Of a DNA stretch of 64,000 nt, positions 55,025 to 64,000 are shown in pieces (within the stretch, counting starts at the first letter, position 1; each line of letters opens with the position of its first letter). Position numbers and translations under genes: made by a program. The notes beneath the pieces are model-generated. The model ran no database searches. It had not been told where the DNA came from and was given only the letters and a program-made list of their open reading frames with translations. This DNA comes from Hymenopus coronatus. Lineage: Eukaryota > Arthropoda > Insecta > Mantodea > Hymenopodidae. The DNA is taken from positions 291,524,236-291,588,235 of the forward strand of contig CM060900.1 in NCBI GenBank assembly GCA_030762935.1, in the 5' to 3' direction.

Positions 55025-56356
55025 CGAGGTACGTCCAGAAAGTAAGTTCCGTTTCAATTTATCTCCGCTGCAGCGCTGCGATCGCTGTTCCGCATATGCA
55101 CAGTGGACGCTCTGTATCAAGGAGAAGAAACGTACGCCATTTTGAGATCGCTGTCAGGCACATACGCTTTGTTGTGCTTGTTTACAAGGTCGGTGTTGAT
55201 TGAAAATCCCGCAACTTGTGAAATCAGATCTGTGATTCGTTTTCTGAATGCTAGGAAAGTGAAACCAATTGAAATTTATCGGCAAATTTGGAAAGTTTAC
55301 GGACAAAATGCGATGAGTGATTCAATGGTGAGAAGATTGGTCCGACAGTTCAATGAAGGACGTAGTGAAGTGCACGATGATGAACGAAGTGGGCGTCCAT
55401 CTTTGGTTACAGAAGAACTGGTTCACGCGATTGATGACAAGATCCCGGAAAACTGCAAGTTTACAATTAGTGCTCTCGCTATGGTATTTCCCCAAAGCTC
55501 ACGATCACAAATTCATGAACTTGTTACCGAAAAACTGAAATTTCGTAAACTTTGCTCACGTTGGGTACCAAAGCTTCTTACTGAGCAACAAAAAACAAAA
55601 CGGATGGGTAGTGCACTTCAGTTTTTAACTCGTTATGATGAAGACGGCGAAGAATTTCTGACACAGATAGTCACAGGAGATGAGACTTGGGTTTCTTACG
55701 ACACCCCTGAAAGTAAGCGGCAATCAATGGAATGGAGGCACACTTCATCTCCAGCAAAGGTTAAGTCGAAACAAATCTTGACACCTCGAAAAATGATGTG
55801 CACAGTGTTCTAGGACTGGAAAGGCATCTTACTCATTGATTTCTTACCGCGTTGTCAAACAATCAAAGCAGATGTTTATTGCGAGACACTTAGGAAATTG
55901 CGCTGCGCAATACAGAATAAGCGCCGAGGATTGATGTCAAAAGGTGTTGTTTTTCTTCACGACAACGCACGACCATACACTGCAAGAGTGACGAAAAACC
56001 TCCTACAGGGATTTGGCTGGGTCGTGTTTGACCATCCTCCGTACAGCCCTGACCTCGATCCTAGCGACTTTCATCTGTTCTTACATCTCAAGACTTTCCT
56101 TGGCGGTCAACACTTCAACAATGACGAAGAGTTGAAAGAAAATGTTCCCAACTTTTTGAGGACACAGGCGGCAAACTTCTATGAAGAAGGTGTACAAAAA
56201 CTTAAGCCATGCTATGACAAATTCCTGCAAAATTTCTGCAGTTATGTGGAAAAGTAGTTTAAGAGTTGTAGAATTTCGTGCAATAAATAATTATTCTGTA
56301 TCTGTACACAATTTAATTTTATTACCAAACGGAACTTACTTTCTGGACGTACCTCG
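55025..56356 (+). mobile_element. Young mariner with perfect 30-bp inverted ends
   Basis: The first 30 bp (55025-55054, starting CGAGGTACGTCCAGAAAGTA) are identical to the inverted last 30 bp (56327-56356). The element is flanked by TA on each side (55023-55024, 56357-56358). It is 1,332 bp long and contains one long transposase frame with a single stop. This is by far the best-preserved DNA transposon in the window. Confidence 0.95.
55103..56257 (+). pseudogene. Mariner transposase with a single nonsense codon
   Basis: The frame runs uninterrupted from 55103 to the stop at 56257 except for TAG at 55811-55813, where relatives have Trp (VFWD). Two helix-turn-helix regions are intact (EIRSVIRFLNARKVKPIEIY and SDSMVRRLVRQFNEGRSE, GRPSLV). 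Catalytic blocks are TGDETW (D1), FLHDNARPYTA (D2) and SPDLDPSDFHLF (D3), all present with mariner D34D spacing. The end reads NFCSYVEK. The first 30 or so residues before EIRSVIRF are longer than usual, so the real start may be internal. A C-to-T type change on the minus strand (TGG to TAG) explains the stop. Confidence 0.9.
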
Positions 56357-57146
56357 TATATTATATTTGCGAGCTCTGAAGGCGTCTTTTAATCTGGACA
56401 TTTGCTCCCTTTATCAAAAAGCTTGTAATGTTATCGTTGTTAAACCGGTACCTAACCTCAAAAATATGATTATAGTACAGAATGTCGCTAACATTAACAC
56501 TTGTGGCTATGTTACGTTTTGAAACATATTGCCCTCGAAGTAACCAATTCTTTGTATTTCGTCAATAAAACGTAACGTCGTTATTTACAACGCTGTGCAT
56601 TGTACTGGCGAATTGCTATGTACTTTTTTATATTTATTTTGGGTAGGCTTAAATTTAATTGTTTCCATAAACATAGCGGTATTTTGATGGCAATAGGTAT
56701 GTTTTACTGTTTTATAAATGCAACTTTACTTTAACCAACCTCTTGTCTTATGCCTTATAATCGCCAAGTTATCTCGGTGTGATATACTTTCTCAACTTTA
56801 ATCTCATTGTAGCAGTCCTCATTTATCGGACTACCTCTGTAACATATTGTATTTAGCTATAATAAGTCCTTAAAACACATTATAAAGAAATTAATCGTTT
56901 ATATCGGACAAATATGGGTCAAAAATGTGTCCAGAGCACAAGCAGCCATTTTACTTTTTGTAATCTATTCTCGGAATAACGGCATAAGCAAGGAATCATT
57001 GAATAAGTTATTCCATGTTTATTCCCTTGATATTCTCTATTCCGTTGTCGTACAACACTATTTAGCACTTAACCATAGAATAACGACTAACAGAGGTTTA
57101 TTCCGAGTTCGTACATACGGCCCTAAGAGTTGGTTCGGTTTTTTCC
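56357..57146. other. AT-rich spacer before LINE E
   Basis: No coding. It holds the small inverted-repeat unit at 56970-57107 listed separately. Confidence 0.5.
56970..57107. mobile_element. Possible 138-bp MITE
   Basis: CTCGGAATAA (56970-56979) is the exact inverted partner of TTATTCCGAG (57098-57107), and GAATAACG recurs inside. No flanking duplication is clear and no second copy was seen. Confidence 0.3.
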
Positions 57147-57602
57147 TCTCAGGGATCTACTATGGTACGTACGGGTTTGGCGCACCCGGGGGTTCCCAAG
57201 CCGCCCCTGATTTTCTCGTGTGGGCAACCTCCGAGTGGTGTGGGGTCAGTATCTAAATGCCCACCAACTTATAGGCCGTGTTTGGAGGCCTGTATTGGAG
57301 GAATGGGATATCCTTGTTTGTTGAGGATTACACATCTGAGCCTGGGCTTCTGACTTTTAGTGACTGGGGAGGAAGCGCAACCTAATACACCGCGTTGGTT
57401 TCTGTTTCGCCTAAGCGGGAGGCTAGGGACAATCTCACCCCTAGTCAATCGGCCAAGACTACGTTCTATACCGAACTCCAGGATGAGTGGGATTGCGAGC
57501 CTGCTATATCCCCTGTGTAGCCCTGTCATTTCAGTCAGGTGCCCCCGTATTAGTCTCCGTGGCGGGTGGGGAGCACTGGGGGATGAATTCTAACTAGTTC
57601 TT
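57147..57602 (+). other. LINE E 5' leader
   Basis: The 455-bp leader matches the leader of copy G (63575-64000) throughout, for example GAGCCTGCTATATCCCCTGT and GGAGCACTGGGGGATGAA. It differs from copy A after the first 45 bp. Confidence 0.75.
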
Positions 57603-59025
57603 ATGGGCCCTAAACCAATGGGCCCTAAACCAAAACTTAATAATTATGGTACAACTTTGGGAAAAGAAGTAGTTGAGTGTTGTGGTCCTCGATACTTAGT
57701 TGTAAATACGACAGAGGAAGGGCGGAAGTTTTCAATTGTGAGCCCTTTTGTAATACAAAAAGGTCTCAGTGCAGTAGCTGGTCCTGTAAAATCGTGTGTC
57801 AGAGCCCGTAACGGCACGCTCCTGGTCGAGGAAGCATCTGCCTCCCAAGCTGCGAAAATACTCAAGGCCAAAATGTTAGCCAGGTATCCCGCGAAAGTCG
57901 AAGTCCGTAATTCATTAAACTCCTCACGCGGTATGATAACTGCCCGCGCTCTTGGCGGTCTTGGCAGTGAGAGCATCTAAGAAAATTTGGCAACAAATGA
58001 GAGTAACATTTGTCTATTGGTACAGCGTAAGGTAAACGTTGAATTCATGCCAACCGGGACCCTGTTCCTTACTTTTCATCGGATAGACCTCCCACAAAAA
58101 TTAAGGCGGGGTATGAAGTCATCGAGGTTAGACCTTATATACCAAACCCGCTAAGGTGTTTTAAGTGCCAACGTTTTGGCCATGCTCGTGATTTCTGCAA
58201 CAGCAAAAACACCTGTGCCAACTGTGGTAACATCTTCCACGATGGTGTTGTACTCTAACTCCATCATACGTGAACTGTGACGATGAACATCCCTCCAGCT
58301 CCCGCGAGTGACCCCGTTTTTTCAGAGGAGAGTGCGATCCAGGAGATACGGGTGGAAGAGAAGGTGTCTTTCTCGGAAGCCCGTAAGCTCCTGCGTATCC
58401 TTCAACCCTCTGTCCTGAAGTCCAGCAACTTTAGTTCAGTTGTAACTAAATTGTTGTCGAGTCTGGAAATCACCACTTAGACCGACAATATCAACGAGGC
58501 CACCATCGCAGACAAGGTTATTAGAGCCAGGACCGAGCTTACAACTTCGAGCTCTACTTCAAAGTCGGCCACAACACCTGTCAAATCTGCCAGCATTCGT
58601 AAAGTCCAGCACGCTTTTCACCCTCACCTTCGACCTCAGGAATTCACACTAGTAAGTCCGTGTCGTCCTCGGACTTGAGGTAACTATCAAGACCAGCTAC
58701 GTTAGTCAAGACTTCTTGAAACAATGTGTAAAGTTTCCTCCTAAATAACCTAAAGGAAGGAACAATTTACGCCACTTTCCACGTCCATCCTCTTCTGAGG
58801 AAACTTCTGGTGTGCGTATAGATCTGTAACACTCATCATCGCCGATCCAGACCTCTAATCGGTTCGAGGTGCTCGAACCAAAATTTTCTTTTGAGGAAGG
58901 GTTCTTCCCTAGTGGAGGAGATGAACCAGAAGGATGCTGCCCTCATTGCCAAACAGCCAGGATCGAGCTCTTGAACAAGGTGTTATTCCGACGGCCAAAA
59001 AGAACAAATTAAACAGACCAGCATA
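57603..59025 (+). pseudogene. LINE E ORF1
   Basis: It starts MGPKPMGPKPKLNNYGTTLG at the end of the leader. An RRM-like part (FSIVSPFVIQKGLSAVAGPV, GTLLVEEASASQAAKIL) runs to a stop near 57978. After frameshifts the zinc knuckle region reads NPLRCFKCQRFGHARDFC and KNTCANCG (58145-58230), and then a Ser/Thr-rich tail in several frames. The third knuckle is not clear. The end is approximate. Confidence 0.7.
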
Positions 59026-59078
59026 GCACAATCTGCAGAAACGTCTTTCTATCTAGCACTTATGTCTTAACATAAACC

Positions 59079-62000
59079 ATGGCTATCCTACAGTGGAACA
59101 TACGCGGGATTGAACCAAACCGACCCGAGCTTGAACTATTCCTCCACCAGTATCAACCTCTGGTGGTATGCTTACAAGACACTACGCTCCGTCCAGCGGA
59201 CAGCATTACCTTTAGGCAGTACTCCTCTGTGCGGTAAGATTTAGCACCGGCGGAGGGTGTTCATGCACATATGGGCACCATGATGCTCCATACAGATGAT
59301 ATCTACGCTGCATCTATATCCTTACAATCTGACATCCAGTCCATTCGGTTCACCCTGTGCAGTACATATCTACCTCCATCATTTGACCTGCGCCCCACTG
59401 ATCTAGACGACCTAGTATCACAGCTACCAGCCGCTTTTTTGCTGGTAGGCGACGTGAATGCCTACCGCCGACTTCACTTTGGACTTGTGCAAGAGATAAG
59501 GTTATTTCCAATCTCTTACTCAGTCACAGCCTAGCTCTCCTGAATACCGGAGAGCCTACATTTCTTCCTGACGCTTTTAGTAGCCTTTCACACCTAGATA
59601 TAGCATTTTGTTCTCCACATTTGGTAGTTTCTTTACACTGCAATATCATCTCTGATGTATACTCTAGTGAACGCTTTCCTGTTCTTATCAGTCTGTAAGC
59701 CCAAGATGTATGCTGCACTCGTTTACCTAGATGGCGCATAGATCACGCCGATTGGGACCTTTACACTCGCTTGGCCACTTTTAGCTACAGTGAGCACGAA
59801 TCTGTGAATTCGTTAGTCGACCACCTCACAGAGGCAATTATTTCAGCTGATGAGCTTTCTATTCTGCTATCGACTTTGCTCTCTCCTCGATTTCCTGTCA
59901 GTTGGTGGACTGTGGAATGCCGCAATGCTATTCGTGCCCATAGGCGTCTCTTAGAGTATTCAAGCGTCGCCCTACACTGGATAGCCTAATCAACCATAAG
60001 AATATGCGTACCAACTCTAGACAAGCTATTACGTATAGCAAAAAGACGTCATGAAACAGAGTTTTATCTTCATTTAATTGAAGTACCCCTTCCTCTATCG
60101 TATGGGATAAGTTGAGGCGTGTGGCCGAAAAATCGACCCATATGCAACCGCCGGTCTCAAAAAAAATTCCGGATCTGTTGTTGATACGTTTGACGTGACT
60201 AACATTTTAGGCAGCGCTTTTGCGCAGGTGTCTAGCTCGGAGAATGATTCGCCTGAGTTTCTTACTGTCAACACCAAGCTGGAATCTCGGAGGTTCTCAT
60301 TTCGTTCCGGCAACCTTGAATTATACAATCGGCTTTTCACCATGGCGGAGTTAGACCATGTACTTTCGTCTTCGCGACACTCTGCGCCAGGATCAGGTGG
60401 CATATACGTCCAAACGTTGCAGCATCTCTCTCTCTCTCCTGAAGGTAAGGCTTTCCTGCTTGAAGTCTATAATCGTGTCTGGGTTGACGCTACTTTTCTC
60501 GACAAGTGGTGAGAAGCCAGCATCATCCCTGTTTTGAAAACTGGAAAGCACCGTCATCTACCTTCCAGATACGTATTATTTCCCTCACCAGTGTCACTTG
60601 CAAGGCGATGGAACGCATGTTTTGTGGGCGGTTGGGGTGGTGGTTGGAACCCAACAATATGCTGAGTAACATTCAGTGCGGTTTTCGACAATGTCGATCA
60701 GCAGCAGGCCATCTGGTATCGCTGTTGAGTCAGATCACGAACGACTTTCTTAAGCACTGTCAAACATTTGGAATGTTTTTGGACCTCGAAAAGGCTTATG
60801 ATAACGTTTGGCGAGCAGGGATTTTAAGCAGGAATCTAAGTGGACGCCTACCTATGTTCATTCAGGAGTCTATGAGGACTACGTTTTCCGCGTAAAAATC
60901 GGTTCGGTTTTTTCCAAACTTTTCATTCAAGAAAATGGCATCCGTAGGGATCAGTTCTTCGCGTGACGAGGTTTGCTTTAGCGATTAATTCGGTTTCGCA
61001 ATGTGTTCCTCCAGGGGTCTCGTCCTGCTTATTTGTAATGGACTTTGCTATCTTTTGTACTTCTCTACGTACGCCTTTTCTGAAACGCCATCTCCAATAG
61101 TTTTTAGACAATATTTCAGCTTGGAGGTCTGAAGACGGTTTTCGTTTGTCAGCTGAAAAGTCTGCCTGTGTTAACTTCTGTCACCGTTCTGCCTTCGTTT
61201 CGACTGGAGCCAGATTTCCTTCCATATGCCGACGAAGCGAGGTTCCTTGGGTTGGTATTCGATTGAGAGTTTTGCTGGTCAGCACATGTAGCACAGCTGA
61301 CTGTTTTCTTAATGTTTTACGCATACTAAGAGGTATCTTGGGGAGCGGACCGGACACAGTTGCTACGTCTTTATCGTGCAATGATCCGGTCCAAGTTAGA
61401 CTATATATGCATTGTTTATGCTTCAGCATGACCGTCTGGGCTGAGAAGATTGAACAGTTTCCACAATCAGAGAAACTGTGAAAAAGTTGAAGCCTTTTCA
61501 ACCAGCCCAGTTGTTAGCCTCCATGCCGAAACAAGTGAACCTCCTCTGCGTTGCCGGCGTGATTTCTTACTTGCGCATTATGGGTGTGTAAGTGCATGCG
61601 TACGCATCCAACTTTTACCCTTTTCTTCTCTGCCGAGCTGTACGAACGTCATCACAATCTTTCACTTATTCCGTGGCTTCCAGGCTTTCGCCTCCGAGAG
61701 CTCCTTTGAAAGCACAATATTGAAATATCTAGATTTTTTACCAAAGAGAGAGAGAGAGAGGGTGCACCCACCTTGGTTACGTGCTATGTTTCACGTATAT
61801 CGGGGCTGATAGCCTTCGCGAAGTCTGTGATGAATACGGCTAGTATCCGTTCCTGTTTTACAGCATTTGTATCCCATTATAGTGACCGCATTTGTATATA
61901 CACCGATGGAAGTAAGTTCACAGACGCTTTTGGGGGTGCCTTTGTGATTCCTTTTGCCTAACAATACATCCATTTACTCCTGAGCTTTACGCCATATATC

Positions 62001-62676
62001 AACCAATTCTCGATGTTCGTAGTAAAAAACTGAGTGACTGTCTTATAATGAGTGATTGCCTTATTGCTCCCTAGAGCATTCCTGAGGTGTACAACTACCA
62101 TCCTTTTGGACAGCGTACTCAAGATACTTTCCACATTCTGTACGTTGCTGAGGTTATTGTGGAATGTGCTTGGATGCCTGGCCTCTTTTGGAATGCCGTG
62201 GATCGAACTTGCAGATTCAGCGGCGATTCATGGCATCTATGGAAACCAGTCATGCACTTCACTGTATCTCATCAGCGGATTTTAAGCTTGTTTTGCGGAT
62301 AGTGGTTGTTTTAGGCTGGCATGAAGAATAGTCAGCTCTTCGTGTAAACAAGCTCAGAGAATTGAAAGCCCTCCATGTGGCGTAGTTAACTTCATCCCAT
62401 TTATCCCGTTGGAAGGAGGTCATATTGGCTGTCTGCGGATTGGTCACTGTAATTTTATGCCCAGTTACATTTTTAAGAGGGGCTGTTCCTATCTCCCCGC
62501 TCTGTGGAGCAGCATTGTCGGTACGGCATATGCTGCTAGAGTGCCCTGCTCTGGCAGCTCTTCGTTCCACCTTCCAACTGCCGGCCTCCATCGTGGAGGT
62601 CCTTGCCGATAACCACAAAGGGATCGAGAGAGTTTCTAACTTTTTATCGAATTTGACCAGTGCATTCAGGATTTAG
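59079..62676 (+). pseudogene. LINE E ORF2
   Basis: Start MAILQWNIRGIEPNRPEL gives the first endonuclease block (QWNIRG), then VVCLQDT (Glu of LQET replaced by Asp) and LVGDVNAY. The SDH block is damaged near 59655. RT: SAPGSGG, EPNNMLSNIQCGFRQ, FLDLEKAYDNVWRAGIL with motif A intact, and a damaged VDD region near 61035. RNase H: IYTDGSKFTDAFGG at 61895. The end has LRIGHCNFMPSYIFKRG and a CCHC remnant with HMLLECPALAAL, then stop at 62674-62676. At least eight frameshifts. Confidence 0.82.
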
Positions 62677-62940
62677 CTTTTAACTTACTTTTTAGCGATG
62701 GGTTTCAACGGAGCTGAAATTCACGGGTTTTGAAGATTCTAATTGCTTTAAGCCCTGATTACTTTACCCAAGTGACCGAGTTCTTAGTTTATGTCCTTTT
62801 CGCTTCTTTTGAGTATATTTTACATTTCCTACAGTTTTATCACATTTTAGATTTATTTCACGGCTTTCACTTGCTTTTCCTCCTTCGTTTCCGTTTTATA
62901 TTGCTGTTTATCCTTTGTGTTTGATTCCACTTTGCTTCAT

Positions 62941-63000
62941 AAGGGAGCTAATGACCCTAGTAGTTGAGGGTCCTTAAACGCAACTAATCAATCAATCAAA
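62941..63000 (+). other. LINE E 3' hairpin and AATC tail
   Basis: AAGGG (62941-62945) can pair with TCCTT, and GACCCT/AGGGTC (62953-62958, 62967-62972) forms a perfect inner stem around TAGTAGTTG. A tail of AATC units follows. Confidence 0.65.
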
Positions 63001-63002
63001 CG

Positions 63003-63572
63003 ATCGGTTCTTTTTTTTTATTATTTTTTTTTTTTATCGAATTCGTTCATTCAAGAGAACAGTGTGCAGCAGGGATCAATATTAAGCGTAACGCTGTTTG
63101 CTATAGTGATCACTTCTATGAATATGTTCCCCCGGGCGACTTGTCCTGCTTATTCGTAGACGACTTGACCATGTTTTTTACCTCTCAGTGTACGCCGTTT
63201 TTGGAACGCCGTCTCCAGCAGTGTTTGGACAACATTTCTTCTAGGAGCTCGGGAAACGGCTTTCGATACTCAATTGTGAGGACATTCTGTGTTAACCTCT
63301 GGCGCCGTAGGTGGCGAATGACATCTTCTCTTGGACTCGGGCTTAATTTACTTCCCTTCGCAGATGAGGTGAAACTCCTGGGGCTAATGTTCGATTGCAA
63401 ACTATGTTGATCTTCACATATAGTGCAAAGAATAGCGAGTTGTGACCGTTCTCTTAATATATTACAGTTAAAAAATGCTTGGCGAGGGGATTGGACAGTG
63501 CTTTTCCGTCTTTATTGAGCGCTGATGCGTTCCAGGTTAGACTATGGCTGAACTTGTATTCTTCAGCATGAC
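63003..63572 (+). pseudogene. LINE fragment F (RT second half)
   Basis: It starts directly after the tail of copy E, at the point that corresponds to the GSVF residues of RT in E, and contains an AT-rich T run. NSVQQGSILSVTLFAIV and LFVDDLTMFF (YVDD block, intact apart from F for Y) follow, then LERRLQQCLDNISSRS, KLLGLMFDCKL and a stop-rich stretch to 63572, where copy G begins. Confidence 0.75.
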
Positions 63573-63574
63573 AC

Positions 63575-64000
63575 CCCGTATTACAGTACGTAGGGGTTTG
63601 GCTCACCCGGAGTCCTGAGCCAACCGTGACTCCATCGTGTGGAAAACCTCCGAGTGCTGAGGGAGTAAGTAGATTAAAATGCACACCGACGTGTAGGACA
63701 TGCGTGGAGGCTAGTGTCGGTAGAAAGGGATATCTTGGTTGGTTGGAGACTGCGCTTCTGTTTTTCATGACCTGGGGTGGGTCCGAAGCCTAATACACCA
63801 TTTTGTATTCTGCTTCGCCTAAGCAGGAGGCTATGGACTAACCCACTCCTAGTCAATTGGCCAGGACTAGGTATTATACGAACGCCAGGGTAAGTGGGAC
63901 AGCGAGCCTGCTATATCCCCTGTATAGCCCTGTCACCCAACTGGGGTAACCTCTCGGTGCGTTCCGTGGTGGGTAGGGAGCACTGGGGGATGAAATGCTT
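63575..64000 (+). mobile_element. LINE copy G: 5' leader, running off the window
   Basis: It begins with the family start (TACGTAGGGGTTTGGCTCAC near 63588) and follows the leader of copy E to GGAGCACTGGGGGATGAAAT at the window edge. ORF1 should start just beyond 64000. Confidence 0.8.

Larger units (their letters stand above)
57147..63000 (+). mobile_element. LINE copy E: full-length RNase H-type element
   Basis: About 5.85 kb with the shared family start (TACGGGTTTGGCGCACCCGG at 57172), leader, ORF1, ORF2 and 3' hairpin. It ends in an AATC-repeat tail (62985-63000). All domains can be traced but frameshifts are frequent. Confidence 0.85.

Overview
The window looks like repeat-rich intergenic DNA of an arthropod, most likely an insect. 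It is AT-rich, has no confidently recognisable host gene, and is packed with arthropod-type transposable elements at every stage of decay: at least three mariner-type elements, a paired Tc1-like relic, half a piggyBac gene, two gypsy fragments, a cluster of RNase H-bearing LINEs, an older reverse-transcriptase relic and a LINE deletion derivative carrying a 2A-like peptide. No prokaryotic operons, CRISPR arrays or rRNA genes are seen. The species cannot be told from the sequence.

Layout. 0.3-1.7 kb: a non-LTR derivative with a 2A-like NPGP motif that has lost its endonuclease and reverse transcriptase. 5.9-15.1 kb: a 9.1-kb DNA transposon with matching ends. Its DDE-like transposase gene (6.7-7.6 and 13.2-14.3 kb) is split by a GT-AG bounded 5.6-kb segment. 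That segment carries a second, different DDE-like gene, which is itself split by a mariner, which holds a further 0.1-kb insert. 15.8-21.6 kb: two divergently oriented gypsy fragments. 21.6-21.8 kb: a GC-rich block with CCAAT and E2F-like sites. 22.0-24.7 kb, minus strand: a compact gene cassette with three phased TATA boxes, an intron, a dUTPase and three unknown ORFs; it looks virus-derived and is the least explained part of the window. 25.1-26.1 kb: a dead mariner-related element. 26.2-36.3 kb: a nearly full-length LINE followed by two truncated relatives. 36.3-42.2 kb: mostly featureless, with an AT microsatellite, a GC island with a perfect palindrome and a tRNA-like SINE candidate. 42.2-50.9 kb: a 2.65-kb Tc1-containing repeat present twice in inverted orientation around a 3.4-kb spacer that holds an old RT relic and a long trinucleotide tract. 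50.9-52.2 kb: a complete but dead mariner. 52.5-53.2 kb: the N-terminal half of a piggyBac transposase. 53.2-54.2 kb: a LINE fragment. 55.0-56.4 kb: a young mariner with perfect 30-bp ends and one nonsense codon. 57.1-64.0 kb: a complete LINE followed directly by fragments of two more family members.

Almost every coding region here is a pseudogene of a mobile element, so the genes do not form a pathway. What they record is serial nesting. Calls rest on reading protein motifs and inverted or direct repeats by eye; element borders without repeats or target-site duplications are approximate.
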